The position numbers were made by a program, and so were the translations under genes. DNA of 64,000 bases from Pollutimonas harenae (GTDB lineage Bacteria; Pseudomonadota; Gammaproteobacteria; Burkholderiales; Burkholderiaceae_B), in contig NZ_SDQD01000002.1 in the NCBI RefSeq assembly GCF_004153685.1, forward strand, positions 868,001-932,000. Reading direction: 5' to 3'. Each line of letters starts with the position of its first letter. Positions within the stretch are counted from its first letter, which is position 1. Below, one piece after another: positions 27,101-36,509 of this stretch. Below the pieces are notes generated by a model. The model was not told the origin of the DNA. It saw nothing but the letters and a program-made list of their open reading frames with translations, and did no database searches.

Positions 27101-27725
27101 GCGCAATCAGCTCGATGATGCGTGCCGCTATGCCCGGGCCGCCATCGGTCATCCGACCGCCACGACCGGCAGCACCATCGAAGGACTGGACCCACGCGTC
27201 ACCAGTCTCGCCCATCTGTCCTGGGCCTATTGGCGTTTGGAGCAGGTCAGTGATGCCTTGGCTGTCAGCCGCCAATCTGTAAAACTGGCGCAATCACGAA
27301 ACGCTCCCGACACCCTTTGCTTTGCCCTGGCGTTTGCCGCTATGCTGCACCGTTTTTTGGGGCAAACCGACTCGATGGCCAGGCTGGCGCAGCAAATCCG
27401 ACAGGCGGCCGACTCTCATCAATTGGTGCTATGGCGCGGCATCGGCGACATGCTGCTGGGCTGGAAGCAGGCTCATGACGGCCAGGAAGAAGGCTTGATC
27501 ACGCTGAAGGCGTGCGTCCAGGGCGTAAAGCAAATCATGCCTGGTGTCGCCGTCATGTTCATCCACGCTCAGGCAGAAGCCTATGGTTTTCTGGGCCGTC
27601 ACAAAGAACAGCTGCGTATCATCGATGAGGGTCTTCAAACGGCGCAGCAAGTGCATGAGGGTTTTTTCAATCACCTGCTCGAGCAATTACGCCATCAATG
27701 TCCGGCGTATCAAATACAGCAATAG
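24102..27725 (+). CDS. Large SARP-type regulator: winged helix, BTAD, degenerate cyclase, AAA ATPase, TPR-like repeats
   Basis: 1207 residues. Residues about 8-105 form an OmpR/SARP-like winged helix; about 140-265 form a BTAD helical domain ([13 protein letters not shown] ... [16 protein letters not shown]). Between them is a CX2C-X8-CX2C cluster (Cys121, 124, 133, 136). Residues about 287-430 match a class III cyclase fold, but the two metal-binding aspartates are replaced by His297 and Gln334, so it should not make cyclic nucleotide. An AAA/NB-ARC-like ATPase follows with Walker A GEAGLGKT (499-506) and Walker B LIIEDAQW (Asp628). The C-terminal 400 residues are helical, TPR-like. It probably senses a ligand or partner through the C-terminus and controls transcription by ATP-driven switching. 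The 3' end overlaps rlmD tail-to-tail by 59 nt. Confidence 0.87.
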   Translation: MNSTFPEPSLSIQLLGEAKLMRNQQPLSGKLYDKVIALLAYLIVESGQSHTRERLAMLLWPAFSSDIARGNLRQTLYYLRQIFHTDAASLLSSNRNTVQFLHDESRCRIDLKRFTQPAPICLQCATTSVSTPCETCLNHLAMRVDAYQGEFLAGLSLTDAPDFDIWLEAQRLSLRGQAFALAEQLSHAHETQGRLDTALSYALRCIELEPWNESGHRQHMRLLASKGQHGAAQAFYDAYSNKLERDLNVEPDQSTQALFESIHKGGLQVGAPLSSTLTPTIPRVETGRRQATILCCHVGLPPNFGTKGPEQLAAPRSVCASVLRRYAGHIALGQGGYIYAYTGYPQASEHAGLQAVQAALELQACLMPHYRLRIGIHTGIIVTGFDPALPDIIGNVSAIAWQLCRRMQRTGIVISESTRRLVHGRFRLQTLKPMHVKEDSADANDMHIPVYKLIGPSQTSGRVTVPHAGLIGRQQELQRLKRLWRLALSGQAQFLALRGEAGLGKTRIARALIEQTDPTNSIVRHLHCYSEHQHTPFYPIISMFEATLGFTDDDTVIYRREKLNQHLVHHHPAIASRAFPILMAMLSIAPPQAPVLPPRQRKQQTLDMLLTLLDSIAMRGTLLLIIEDAQWLDVTSLQLLERLVHRQNPVALFTLITARCEFTPAWLQANSVLELQPLKDKHIARLAQAASRSSLSSQLIGHIIQRADGIPLYAEEMAQLSSHSVHDAIPASLQYLLRVRLEAVPHARRLLQLAATIGRKFGHDLLQRVSALDNEKLDAILHELTEARLIELIEPQDAVFQFRHALLQEAAYTSQVQADMQQAHLQVATMLSTHYAQRTAQQPGEIARHYTAADDAEAALPWWLAAGRKALRVSANAEARDYLQTGLDLVAKLPHTPERKAMEREFLLPLGQALLLLRGYGSEDAVAVYDRALTLDEASVSPRQRFEILWGQWMVSSSRPGSGFRHSWDITQQLLQLARDSGDDELLVQAYSAAANITLWRNQLDDACRYARAAIGHPTATTGSTIEGLDPRVTSLAHLSWAYWRLEQVSDALAVSRQSVKLAQSRNAPDTLCFALAFAAMLHRFLGQTDSMARLAQQIRQAADSHQLVLWRGIGDMLLGWKQAHDGQEEGLITLKACVQGVKQIMPGVAVMFIHAQAEAYGFLGRHKEQLRIIDEGLQTAQQVHEGFFNHLLEQLRHQCPAYQIQQ

Positions 27726-29016
27726 ATTCCACATGCCCTGTATGGGGAAACATATTGATGACCCCCGCGCTTTGCAAGCGGTAACCGCCTTCATGCACCA
27801 GTATGCCGGCATCGCGAGCCAGCGTGGCCGGACTGCAGGAAACGTAGACTATGCGTTTAGGACGCTCATCAGGCAACAAGGCCGACAGCGCCCTGGCAAC
27901 GGCCTCTGCGCCTTCTCGGGGCGGATCGATCAACATGCGATCAAAATATCCCAAATCGCGCAACCATTGCACATCTACCTCGAATAGATTCAGCGTAGAG
28001 AACGCAGTCTTGGCCTCCAGCCCGTGCTGACGTGCCGCGGCCAAAGCGCGTTCGGTCAGGGCTGTGCTGCCCTCTATGCCAACCACTGACGAGGCCTGCG
28101 TAGCCAGTGGCAAGGTAAAGTTGCCCAGCCCGCAAAACAGATCCGCCACGCGCTCACCCTCTTGAACATCCAGTAGCTTCAGGGCTTTCGATATCAGCGT
28201 GCGATTGATGGCATGGTTCACCTGGGTAAAGTCAGTAGGCTGATAAGGCATGCGCAAGCCGAATTCGGGCAAGGTATAGGCCAGCTTGCCTTCATCTGCG
28301 GCATCCAGTAAATGCACGGTCTCTGGCCCTTTGGGTTGCAACCACCAACTGACATTATGCCGTTCGGCAAAATCACGCAGCAAGGTGATATCGGCTGCTG
28401 TCAGCGCTTCCATATGACGCAGCAGCAACGCGGTCACTTTGTCACCCACAGCCACTTCTATCTGGGGAATTCTGTCAGGCTGCGCCAAGGATTCAACCAG
28501 CACTCGCAGCTTAGGCAAAAGTTCGGATACCTGTGGGGGCAATACAAGACAGCTTGTCATGTCGGCGACATAACTGCCGCGACGCTCACGAAAGCCGACC
28601 AGTACGCCACCCTTTTTCCTGACCAGGCGTACCGAGAGGCGCGCACGGTAACGATAGCCAAAAGCAGGACCATGCAGGGGTGGCAGTACTCTGGCTGGCT
28701 TTACCTTGCCAAGGTGCTCCAGGGCGTCTTCCAATACCCGCTGTTTGACAGCCACCTGCGTCGCCGGCTCCAGGTGTTGCATGGCACATCCACCACAGAC
28801 GCCAAAATACTCACAGGGCGGCGTTACACGCTGCGCGGAAGACTTCAATATCTGTTCAGTTCTTGCGGTATCGAAAGAAGGCTTACGCCGCGCGATACGG
28901 GCGAGCACACGCTCGCCGGGCAAGGCTCCTTCAACAAAAACCACCTTGCCTTCACGACGGGCAACGCCGCGTGCTTCAAGGTCGAGCGATTCAATTTCTA
29001 GTACTTCTAGCGTCAT
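27667..29016 (-). CDS. rlmD: 23S rRNA (uracil1939-C5)-methyltransferase
   Basis: A 449-residue RlmD (RumA). An N-terminal TRAM domain is followed by a [4Fe-4S] cluster site formed by Cys68, Cys74, Cys77 and Cys156. The SAM domain has [14 protein letters not shown], and the catalytic cysteine is Cys394 in [13 protein letters not shown]. It methylates U1939 of 23S rRNA. Its last 59 bases lie opposite the end of the regulator gene, and no terminator separates the two stops. Confidence 0.96.
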   Translation of the reverse strand: MTLEVLEIESLDLEARGVARREGKVVFVEGALPGERVLARIARRKPSFDTARTEQILKSSAQRVTPPCEYFGVCGGCAMQHLEPATQVAVKQRVLEDALEHLGKVKPARVLPPLHGPAFGYRYRARLSVRLVRKKGGVLVGFRERRGSYVADMTSCLVLPPQVSELLPKLRVLVESLAQPDRIPQIEVAVGDKVTALLLRHMEALTAADITLLRDFAERHNVSWWLQPKGPETVHLLDAADEGKLAYTLPEFGLRMPYQPTDFTQVNHAINRTLISKALKLLDVQEGERVADLFCGLGNFTLPLATQASSVVGIEGSTALTERALAAARQHGLEAKTAFSTLNLFEVDVQWLRDLGYFDRMLIDPPREGAEAVARALSALLPDERPKRIVYVSCSPATLARDAGILVHEGGYRLQSAGVINMFPHTGHVESIAVFDTPDIDGVIARAGD

Positions 29017-29142
29017 TATCCGGATACCTAAAACGTTAAGGAGACGGGCACAGTGGCGACGATCTACCCGTCTGCTGCCTCCCCTGGCGATCTCCGGCCC
29101 GAATTTTACCTGCTCTGGCGTTCAAGCGAAGCCCATATGAAT

Positions 29143-29164
29143 CGAGCCGGCATCAGCCGGCTCG
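29143..29164. terminator. Strong hairpin between the Spy-like gene and rlmD
   Basis: A 9-bp GC-rich perfect stem (CGAGCCGGC/GCCGGCTCG) with a 4-nt loop lies 47 nt after the stop of the Spy-like gene and upstream of rlmD. On the minus strand T5 precedes rather than follows the stem, so it is not a classical terminator for that gene. It may still stabilise the mRNA 3' end. Confidence 0.45.
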
Positions 29165-29210
29165 AAAAAGAGTCTGCAAGTGTTCGGTCTTACCCGGACA
29201 CAGGAGGGAT

Positions 29211-29843
29211 TCAAGAAGAGGCTTTTTCAGCTTGGGACTGGGCCTTGTGCTGTTTGCGCTCTTCGACACGCTTGGCGAATTTCTCGGCACGCTCATTGAA
29301 GTGAGCCACCACCTTCTGCTGCTGGCTATCGTCCAGCTTATCCCAAACGGCCAACCACTTGTCATCGACTTTGCGGCGTTCATCCATGGCTTTCTCTCGA
29401 CGCTCGTCTTTCTGCTTGAGTGCGGCTTCAGGATCGATTTTCCCACTTTTCAGCTGCTCAAACCGGGCCTGATGTGCGGTTTTCATAGCCTCGCGCCGCT
29501 CGCCACGCCCTGCTTTCTGCTCAGCCTTGGCCTCATTGACCAGCTTGAGCTGGTCTTCAGTGAGCGCCAGCGTATCAACGAATTCTTTATTCAAAGGACC
29601 GTAACCAGGAACCCAGATGGCTGCATCACGCATGTGGCGCTGACCGTGCCCGTGATGATGTGAGCCCCGTTTGTACACCTGTTTTCCGGCTTGCTCACCA
29701 CTGCCGCTGGTCGAAGCAGATATCTTGGTGGAATCCGGCGATGCTGTCGTTGGCGTGCCGGTCGCTGCAAAGGCCGTGCTGCCCAAAGCCATGGCGGCAG
29801 TCAAGGCAGCAATCTGGGTAGAGTAAGCGAATATTTTTTTCAT
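29211..29843 (-). CDS. Periplasmic Spy/CpxP-like LTXXQ-motif protein
   Basis: A 210-residue protein with a clear signal peptide (ALTAAMALGSTAFA, cleavage before ATG-type residues). The Spy/CpxP hallmark is present as ALTEDQLKL, and the second motif position reads DDSQQQKV near the end. Most of the mature part is charged alpha-helix (KAEQKAGRGERREAM). A histidine-rich segment GSHHHGHGQRH near residue 60 could bind metal. Relatives are envelope-stress chaperones or sensors of two-component systems. No two-component genes are adjacent. Confidence 0.82.
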   Translation of the reverse strand: MKKIFAYSTQIAALTAAMALGSTAFAATGTPTTASPDSTKISASTSGSGEQAGKQVYKRGSHHHGHGQRHMRDAAIWVPGYGPLNKEFVDTLALTEDQLKLVNEAKAEQKAGRGERREAMKTAHQARFEQLKSGKIDPEAALKQKDERREKAMDERRKVDDKWLAVWDKLDDSQQQKVVAHFNERAEKFAKRVEERKQHKAQSQAEKASS

Positions 29844-29952
29844 GAAGATTCCTTTTGGTCAGTAGGAAGCTTCATTGTGCAGTTGAACCAGTTTCGACCC
29901 TGTTTCAGAAAAAACGTGAGTCTTTCAGATGATTTCATGTCCCTGAAGGCAG

Positions 29953-30735
29953 TTAATCGGCATCCCAGGTAGCCATGTATTCCTTCCAGTGCGGCGCGTC
30001 GCTGGCTTGCAGCGTATCGCGTACGAGCTGTACTTCGGCGTCGTAGGCCACTCGGTCCAGTTCGCCCTTCATGAATCGGAAGCGGCAATAAACCAGCCAA
30101 GTGTTGACGACATCGGTTTCGCAATATGCACGGACCTCGTCGGCCTGACCATTCGACCAGGCTTTCCAGACCTGGCTGCCATCCATGCCCAGTTTGCCCG
30201 GAAATCCGCAAAGCTTGGCCAGGTCGTCCAGCGGAGCGTTGGCACGGCCATTATATTTTGCCAGCAAGTCCATCAGGTCGATATGTCGGTTGTGATAACG
30301 GCTGATGTAGTTGTTGTATTTGAAGTCACGGTCATCTTCACCCATATCCCAATAGCGCGGGGCCTGCACGCCATGAATCAGGCTGCGGTAATGCAGCACC
30401 GGCAAATCGAAGCCAGATCCATTCCAGCTGATCAGTCTGGGCGTGTAGTGCTCTATGGTTTTGAAGAAGCCTGTCAGCAGAGAAGCCTCGGGGTCATCGG
30501 CAGAACCTAGTGTTTTAACGCGAAAACCGTTGTCGTCGCGAAAGACACAACCGATGACGGCAACCTGATGCAGATGCAGAGGCAGAAAGTCGTTGCCATG
30601 TGATTCCCGCCTGGCCTCGAGCGCGGTCTCGATGACTTGCGTATCGGACATGCTCGCATCCCACTGCGGATTCAGCCGTCGCAAACCTCGTGCATCGGGT
30701 ATCGTTTCGAGATCGAAGACCAGGGTGGGTGTCAT
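29953..30735 (-). CDS. PolB-like 3'-5' exonuclease
   Basis: A 260-residue protein of the predicted PolB-like 3'-5' exonuclease family. The DEDD nuclease motifs are visible: FDLETIPD (ExoI), WNGSGFDLPVLHYR (ExoII) and AYCETDVVNTWLVY (ExoIII). The DNA polymerase domain itself is absent. It may act in nucleic-acid proofreading or repair, but no specific role is established for the family. Its ATG overlaps the nlpD-like stop by 4 nt, so it is translated with the surE-pcm-nlpD unit. Confidence 0.88.
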   Translation of the reverse strand: MTPTLVFDLETIPDARGLRRLNPQWDASMSDTQVIETALEARRESHGNDFLPLHLHQVAVIGCVFRDDNGFRVKTLGSADDPEASLLTGFFKTIEHYTPRLISWNGSGFDLPVLHYRSLIHGVQAPRYWDMGEDDRDFKYNNYISRYHNRHIDLMDLLAKYNGRANAPLDDLAKLCGFPGKLGMDGSQVWKAWSNGQADEVRAYCETDVVNTWLVYCRFRFMKGELDRVAYDAEVQLVRDTLQASDAPHWKEYMATWDAD

Positions 30736-31526
30736 CGGGCCGGCAGATAGGACATGGGATTGACCGGTGTGCCCTTGCGACGAATTTCAAAGTGCAAACG
30801 TGGCGAGGTGGTATCAGTTTGCCCTATGGTGGCTATTTTTGTACCTTTTTTGATTTCCTGGCCGGTCTTGACCAGCAGCGTCTGGTTATGCGCGTAGGCG
30901 GTAATAAATCCATTGCCATGGCCCAGCAGTATCAGGTTACCCAGACCTCGCACACCATTGCCGGCATACATGACCTTGCCATCAGCGGCGGCATTTACCG
31001 GATCGCCCACCGCACCTTCGATGTCTATGCCTTTGGTGTTGCTATTGAAAGTCTGGATGATTTTTCCGGGAGCTGGCCAGCCCCAGCTGACCATTGCCGC
31101 ATCGCTGGCCCGCGCTGTTGCCGTAGGCTGTACAGGCTCTACTGGTGTGACCGGCAATGGTGTAGCCGTTGCCGCACCGGTGGATCCGGCCGGTGCTGGT
31201 ACGCTGCTGTTCAAGCGCAAGACCTGCCCTATGCGCAACTGGCTGGGGTCGGTAATATTATTAAGCCGGGAGATCTCGGCGACACTCAGATTTTGAGACT
31301 GAGCAATTTTGTATAGCGTGTCGCCCGCCTTGACCACATACGTAGCCCCGGTCGCAGGTGCGGCGGCGCCGCCCGACATATCGGTAACAGGAGCCTGGGT
31401 GGTGCGTGATGCACATCCGGCTAACGCAACCGTTGCCACAATGGCCACCAGCATCAGATAACGAGACGTGCGTGTAGGCTTTTCTTGTGTCGGCGTAGCG
31501 ATAGACTGGAACGTCCCTGCATGCAT
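30732..31526 (-). CDS. nlpD: LysM/LytM-domain lipoprotein, NlpD-like amidase activator
   Basis: A 264-residue lipoprotein with lipobox VALAGC (Cys38), one LysM domain (YVVKAGDTLYKIAQSQNLSV) and a C-terminal LytM domain. The zinc ligands are partly lost: the HxxxD histidine is replaced (TKGIDIEG) and only one histidine remains in SPRLHFEIR. This degeneration is typical of NlpD/EnvC activators, which switch on AmiC-type amidases during cell division rather than cutting peptidoglycan. The upstream pcm and surE genes confirm the locus. A long 22-residue segment precedes the hydrophobic core, so the start could be later. Confidence 0.92.
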   Translation of the reverse strand: MHAGTFQSIATPTQEKPTRTSRYLMLVAIVATVALAGCASRTTQAPVTDMSGGAAAPATGATYVVKAGDTLYKIAQSQNLSVAEISRLNNITDPSQLRIGQVLRLNSSVPAPAGSTGAATATPLPVTPVEPVQPTATARASDAAMVSWGWPAPGKIIQTFNSNTKGIDIEGAVGDPVNAAADGKVMYAGNGVRGLGNLILLGHGNGFITAYAHNQTLLVKTGQEIKKGTKIATIGQTDTTSPRLHFEIRRKGTPVNPMSYLPAR

Positions 31527-31536
31527 AAAGCTCTCC

Positions 31537-32355
31537 TTAAAGCTGTGTTCCCGGCTTTAGTGGAACGAAGCGCACCGATTCGAGCTCTTCGCGGCGCCAA
31601 GTAGTGGCGCCCGTGCGCTCGATGAGTATCAGGCGTTGCGCAGTCGACCCTTCCGGGGCAATTAAACGGCCCCCAATCGCTAGCTGTTCCAGCAACGCCT
31701 GGGGTATTTTAATACCGGCAGCAGCAACGATGATTCCATCGAAAGGCGCTACGCCGGGTAAACCTGCCATGCCATCGCCAAACGTCAGGCGGACACGGGC
31801 AATAAGTTTCAGACTGCGGAGCCGATCACGGGCCATATCGTAAAGCCCGCGAATCCGTTCGACCGCATGTACTTCTTTAATGAACTGTGCCAACACTGCA
31901 GACTGATAGCCGCAACCAGCACCCACTTCCAGTACTTTAACCGGAACGCGATTTTCGCACATGGCTGAAACCATGCGTGCCACGACCCAGGGTTGAGAGA
32001 TGGTTTGGCTGTAGCCTATAGGTAGGGCTGCGTCTTCGTAGGCCCGACTGGCGAGTCCCTCGTCTACAAACAAGTGTCTTGGTACAGCCATCATGGCATC
32101 CAGTACGCGCTCGTCCTGGATGCCCTGCTTACGTAGGCGGGCTATCATCATGCCACGCGACCGCTCGGAGTTCAAACCCAAGTTGACAGTTGTTGACGTA
32201 TTGGATCGTACTGCCGGTACGTTGGCCGGAACTTTGCCATGCAGAATGACGCGGGTGTTGCTATTAGTGGCCGAAACACCACCGCCGAAACTCGAGCGCC
32301 CGAATCGGTTGGTACTGCCCGTAGCAAAGGGCGAAGGCACTACGGGTTTGCGCAT
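31537..32355 (-). CDS. pcm: Protein-L-isoaspartate O-methyltransferase
   Basis: A 272-residue protein; the PIMT core begins near residue 62 ([19 protein letters not shown]) and includes [15 protein letters not shown] (SAM site) and [14 protein letters not shown]. It repairs isoaspartyl damage in ageing proteins. The first 60 residues are low-complexity (Ser/Asn/Val-rich) and absent from the classical 208-residue enzyme; an in-frame ATG only appears inside the core, so the extension may be real. The start overlaps the surE 3' end by 16 nt. Confidence 0.92.
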   Translation of the reverse strand: MRKPVVPSPFATGSTNRFGRSSFGGGVSATNSNTRVILHGKVPANVPAVRSNTSTTVNLGLNSERSRGMMIARLRKQGIQDERVLDAMMAVPRHLFVDEGLASRAYEDAALPIGYSQTISQPWVVARMVSAMCENRVPVKVLEVGAGCGYQSAVLAQFIKEVHAVERIRGLYDMARDRLRSLKLIARVRLTFGDGMAGLPGVAPFDGIIVAAAGIKIPQALLEQLAIGGRLIAPEGSTAQRLILIERTGATTWRREELESVRFVPLKPGTQL

Positions 32356-33098
32356 AATGGCCCCGCCCAGTCGCGAACTTGCGTCAACTGCTCATAGTGC
32401 GTCAGATCAAAACGCAGTGGTGTCATCGACACCGCCTGCTGCTCGATGGCGCCAAAGTCGGTATCGTCGGCAGAATCGGATACCCCACCTACGGGGCCTA
32501 TCCAGTAGACGGGATCACCGTAAGGCGTGTGGCTTTTAACCACTGGCTCGGACGGATGCCGCTTGCCCAGACGGGTAACACGCATTTCCTGTATGGCTTC
32601 AAACGGTACGGCGGGTATGTTGACATTCAGCAATGTATGGTTGGGCAGAGGGTTGCGCATATGCTGCTCGGCAATCTTGCGCGCCACCCTGGCTGCGCCG
32701 TCCAGGTGTTCCCAGCCCTTCTGGACCAATGAAAAAGCAATGGCAGGTATACCAAACAGATAGCCTTCAGTGGCTGCCGCAACGGTACCCGAATACAAGG
32801 TGTCTTCTCCCATATTGGCGCCATTATTTATGCCCGACACAACGAGGTCGGGGCGAAAATCAAGCAGGCCGGTCAGGGCGATATGCACACAATCAGAGGG
32901 TGTGCCGTTTACATAATAAAAACCATTGACGGCCTGACGCACCGACAAAGGCCGGTTCAGCGTCAATGAGTTGGACGCCCCGCTGCAGTTTGTTTCGGGT
33001 GCAACCACAGTAAGATCGCCCAGCCCTTTCAGGGACTGCACCAACGCTTCGAGTCCGGGAGCGGTATAGCCATCGTCGTTGGATACCAGTATGTGCAT
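32340..33098 (-). CDS. surE: 5'/3'-nucleotidase SurE
   Basis: A 252-residue SurE phosphatase. The metal site NDDG is at residues 7-10, with the [11 protein letters not shown] and [22 protein letters not shown] motifs intact. It dephosphorylates nucleoside monophosphates and short polyphosphate. It heads the surE-pcm-nlpD-exonuclease unit and is divergent from plsY. Confidence 0.96.
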   Translation of the reverse strand: MHILVSNDDGYTAPGLEALVQSLKGLGDLTVVAPETNCSGASNSLTLNRPLSVRQAVNGFYYVNGTPSDCVHIALTGLLDFRPDLVVSGINNGANMGEDTLYSGTVAAATEGYLFGIPAIAFSLVQKGWEHLDGAARVARKIAEQHMRNPLPNHTLLNVNIPAVPFEAIQEMRVTRLGKRHPSEPVVKSHTPYGDPVYWIGPVGGVSDSADDTDFGAIEQQAVSMTPLRFDLTHYEQLTQVRDWAGPLCANP

Positions 33099-33208
33099 TG
33101 CCTTCCATAAATATCAACTGAACGTAGCGAATTGTACCTGCTCGTTTTGGTATTTTGGGCGACACTGGGTAGAATCGCGGCAGAACCTTTCGGAGTCCAC
33201 GACCTTAT

Positions 33209-33847
33209 ATGACAGCAGCCACTTCCCTTCTTATCACAATCGGCATGATGATAGGCTCATATTTTCTGGGGTCGGTTTCGTTTGCCGTAGTCGTCAGCCG
33301 TGCCATGGGGCTGGCCGATCCGCGCAGCTTCGGATCCAGGAACCCTGGCGCAACCAACGTGTTGCGCACCGGAAACAAAATGGCAGCAGCACTGACTCTG
33401 CTGGGCGATGCGGCCAAGGGCTGGCTTGCGGTATTCATCGCCGCGTACGTGGCCCGGCATTTTGGTATCAGTTCAGTGCTGGTCGCGGGCTGCGCCGTGG
33501 CCGCCTTTTTGGGCCATGTGTTTCCGATTTTCTTGAAGTTCAAGGGCGGTAAAGGCGTCGCGACCGCGCTGGGTGTGCTGCTGGCCATCAACCCATGGCT
33601 AGCGCTGGCTACCGCAGGCACCTGGCTGATTCTTGCTTATGTCACGCGCTATTCCTCGCTGTCATCGATACTGTCGGCCATTTTTGCACCACTTTACTAT
33701 CTGCTGGGTGGCAATGTAGCCTGGCGTCTGGACACAGTCATCGCTCTGGCCATCGTCACAATCAGTGTCGTGCTGCTGTTCAGGCACAGCGCCAACATCA
33801 GTCGCCTGATGACTGGCAAGGAAAGCCGCATAGGCGGCAAGAAGTAA
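33209..33847 (+). CDS. plsY: Glycerol-3-phosphate acyltransferase PlsY
   Basis: A 212-residue inner-membrane protein with about five helices. PlsY motifs are present: GSVSFAVVVSR, the SRNPGATNVLR loop, and KGGKGVATALGVLLAI. It transfers an acyl group from acyl-phosphate to glycerol-3-phosphate, the first step of phospholipid synthesis. It is convergent with tsaD, with 28 nt between stops. Confidence 0.96.
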   Translation: MTAATSLLITIGMMIGSYFLGSVSFAVVVSRAMGLADPRSFGSRNPGATNVLRTGNKMAAALTLLGDAAKGWLAVFIAAYVARHFGISSVLVAGCAVAAFLGHVFPIFLKFKGGKGVATALGVLLAINPWLALATAGTWLILAYVTRYSSLSSILSAIFAPLYYLLGGNVAWRLDTVIALAIVTISVVLLFRHSANISRLMTGKESRIGGKK

Positions 33848-33875
33848 TCAGCATGACCAAAGTCGGTGGGCTGGC

Positions 33876-34940
33876 CTAACCAGCCGCAGGTGTGCTGGCA
33901 GCCGATACGCACACATCCTGCAGGTCCCAGCGGGGTTTGACCGTAAACGCATGATTGCCGCCATCCAGCACGGCCAAGCCCGCCTTGATGCGCAAGGCGC
34001 CTGCATAGGCAATCATCGCACCATTATCGGTGCATAAATCCAGCGGTGGAAAAAATACCTGGCCGTTCAAACGAGCCATGGCCTTTAGCAAATGGGCCCG
34101 TAGATGCCTGTTGGCACCCACTCCGCCAGCCACCACCAGCCGTTTCAAGCCGGTTTGTTTCATGGCCTTGATGGCCTTGCTGGACAACACATCAACAATC
34201 GCCGCCTCGGTGGCGGCCGCCAGATCAGCCCTTTGCCGATCCGACAAAGTGCCGGTTTCTTTCTCAAGCGCCTTCAGGCGCGTCAGTACCGCCGTCTTCA
34301 GTCCACTAAAGCTGAAATCCAGGTCGCCGCTATGCATCATGGGCCTGGGCAAATCAAAGGCCGTTGCGTCGCCCTGCTCGGCTAGCCTGGACAGTGCTGG
34401 GCCACCCGGATAGCCCAATCCCATGAGCTTGGCCGTTTTGTCGAAGGCCTCGCCCGCGGCATCGTCCAGAGTTTCGCCCAGCAACTCGTATGTGCCTACA
34501 CCGTCGACGCGCATCAATTGTGTATGACCACCCGACACCAATAGCGCAACAAAGGGAAACTCGGGTGCCGGATCGGCCAGCAAGGGAGACAGCAAATGTC
34601 CTTCGAGGTGATGGATGGGAATGGCTGGCAAGCCTCGCGCCCAGGCAAATGACTGTGCCACGCTGGCACCCACCAGCAAGGCCCCCGCCAGGCCCGGGCC
34701 TGCCGTGTAGGCCACCGCATTGATATCTGCCATGCCCAGGCCGGCCTGCTCCAGCACCTGCCGGGTCAGGGGCAGGATGCGCCTGATATGGTCGCGCGAA
34801 GCCAATTCGGGCACTACCCCCCCGTACTCTCTATGCATGGCGATCTGGCTGTGCAAGGCATGCGCCAGCAAGCCTTTTTCAGTACAGGCCAGCGCGACAC
34901 CGGTTTCGTCGCAAGAACTTTCGAAGCCAATTATTATCAT
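33876..34940 (-). CDS. tsaD: tRNA N6-adenosine threonylcarbamoyltransferase
   Basis: A 354-residue TsaD (YgjD/Kae1). It starts [16 protein letters not shown], with the metal-binding HHLEGHL and nucleotide-binding SGGHTQL and [10 protein letters not shown] motifs. It completes the universal t6A37 modification of tRNAs reading ANN codons, with TsaB, TsaC and TsaE. ATG 34940 is chosen; the frame's earlier start at 34967 adds nine unrelated residues. Confidence 0.97.
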   Translation of the reverse strand: MIIIGFESSCDETGVALACTEKGLLAHALHSQIAMHREYGGVVPELASRDHIRRILPLTRQVLEQAGLGMADINAVAYTAGPGLAGALLVGASVAQSFAWARGLPAIPIHHLEGHLLSPLLADPAPEFPFVALLVSGGHTQLMRVDGVGTYELLGETLDDAAGEAFDKTAKLMGLGYPGGPALSRLAEQGDATAFDLPRPMMHSGDLDFSFSGLKTAVLTRLKALEKETGTLSDRQRADLAAATEAAIVDVLSSKAIKAMKQTGLKRLVVAGGVGANRHLRAHLLKAMARLNGQVFFPPLDLCTDNGAMIAYAGALRIKAGLAVLDGGNHAFTVKPRWDLQDVCVSAASTPAAG

Positions 34941-35084
34941 GGACGATAGTTTACAACTCTGGCGCACTTACGCTTGAACAGCAAATGGAATTAGAATCCG
35001 GTGGAAGCATGGGGGTTGATGTCGCAACCGCATCTGCCGGCCATGATCTGACCACAACTTAATACCCACACTTTGGAACGCTTC

Positions 35085-36377
35085 ATGCTCGAACGATTTT
35101 TTCAGCTGCGCGAACATGGCACAACGGTACGCACCGAGATTCTGGCGGGCATCACCACCTTTCTGACGATGTCATACATTATTTTCGTTAATCCGGAAAT
35201 ATTGTCCAGTACGGGCATGGATAAAAATGCCGTCTTTGTCGCGACCTGCCTGGCCGCCGCTCTCGGCACACTGATCATGTCGCTGGTTGCCAATTGGCCC
35301 ATAGGTATGGCGCCTGGCATGGGTCTGAATGCTTTTTTTGCCTTCACCGTCGTTGGTAGTCTTGGCTATAGCTGGCAGCAGGCGCTGGGTGCGGTATTCA
35401 TTTCAGGCGTCATATTTGTGCTGATTACCGTGACCGGCGTACGCTCATGGCTGATCAGAGGCATTCCTCCATCATTGCGCTCGGCTATTGCGGCCGGTAT
35501 TGGCCTGTTCCTCGCCATCATCGCACTGGGCAACGCTGGCATAGTCGTAGCACACCCCGCCACCAAGGTAGCGCTGGGCGACCTGACCACGCCGCCCGCC
35601 CTGCTTGCCCTGCTTGGTTTCTTCATTATTGCCGCGCTCGATGCACTGAAGGTTCGCGGGGCCATTCTGATCGGTATCCTAGCGGTAACCGTATTATCCA
35701 TGCTTATTGGGCAAACGGGTTTCAACGGTATTTTCTCTGCCCCACCCAGCCTGGCACCCACCTTTTTTCAACTGGACATCATGGGCGCCCTGCATACGGG
35801 TTTTGTACATGTGATTCTGGTGCTGGTGCTGGTCGAAGTCTTTGACGCCACAGGCACCATGATAGGCGTTGCAAGCCGTGCCGGCCTGATCGAACCAGGC
35901 AAGCCCAATCGCCTGGGCCGTGCCCTGCTGGCCGACAGCTCTGCCATCGTGGCAGGCTCATTTCTTGGCACCAGCAGTACCACCGCTTATGTCGAAAGCG
36001 CATCTGGGGTGCAAGCGGGCGGACGCACCGGGCTTACAGCCCTGACCGTCGCCATTCTGTTTCTGTTGTCACTATTCCTGGCGCCACTGGCCGGTTCTGT
36101 GCCCGCTTACGCCACGGCCCCGGCCCTGCTTTATGTGGCTGGTCTGATGCTGCGTGAAATCACGCAGATCGACTGGGACGACATCACTGAAGCCACACCT
36201 GCGGCCCTGACCGCCATCGTCATGCCATTTACCTATTCCATAGCCAATGGCCTGGCTTTCGGCTTCATCAGCTACGTCGTGCTCAAAGCTGTTACAGGTA
36301 GATTTCGCGACATCCATGCAGCCACCCTGCTGGTTGCGGTACTGTTCATTATCAAATACGGTTTTTTCTCAGAATAA
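35085..36377 (+). CDS. NCS2-family purine permease (AzgA-like)
   Basis: A 430-residue inner-membrane transporter with 12-14 helices. It begins FFQLREHGTTVRTEILAG and includes GMAPGMGLNAFFAFTVV, the pattern of the AzgA/PbuG (COG2252) group that imports adenine, guanine or hypoxanthine with protons. The SSTTAYVESASGVQAGGRTG region is the family's substrate-binding signature. ATG 35085 has GGAACG upstream; the frame also has a TTG at 35073. No purine-metabolism genes are adjacent. Confidence 0.93.
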   Translation: MLERFFQLREHGTTVRTEILAGITTFLTMSYIIFVNPEILSSTGMDKNAVFVATCLAAALGTLIMSLVANWPIGMAPGMGLNAFFAFTVVGSLGYSWQQALGAVFISGVIFVLITVTGVRSWLIRGIPPSLRSAIAAGIGLFLAIIALGNAGIVVAHPATKVALGDLTTPPALLALLGFFIIAALDALKVRGAILIGILAVTVLSMLIGQTGFNGIFSAPPSLAPTFFQLDIMGALHTGFVHVILVLVLVEVFDATGTMIGVASRAGLIEPGKPNRLGRALLADSSAIVAGSFLGTSSTTAYVESASGVQAGGRTGLTALTVAILFLLSLFLAPLAGSVPAYATAPALLYVAGLMLREITQIDWDDITEATPAALTAIVMPFTYSIANGLAFGFISYVVLKAVTGRFRDIHAATLLVAVLFIIKYGFFSE

Positions 36378-36472
36378 AGCTCAGTTCCGGCTACACGCCT
36401 GGAAACAAGGGGTCGGTGTCGCGCCATATCGACAAAGGCGTTACACTTGACCTTCACCTATCATTGAAAAAC

Positions 36473-36495
36473 AAGCGGCTGCCAGGCCGCTTTTT
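36473..36495 (+). terminator. Intrinsic-terminator-like hairpin in the thioredoxin leader
   Basis: AAGCGGC (36473-36479) pairs with GCCGCTT (36486-36492) around a 6-nt loop and is followed by five T in total. It lies 14 nt before the ATG of the thioredoxin-like gene and close to its GGGA ribosome site. It probably terminates the purine-permease transcript, but a promoter for the thioredoxin gene would have to lie upstream of it or nearly inside it. Confidence 0.6.
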
Positions 36496-36509
36496 ATTTA
36501 GGGATTCCT

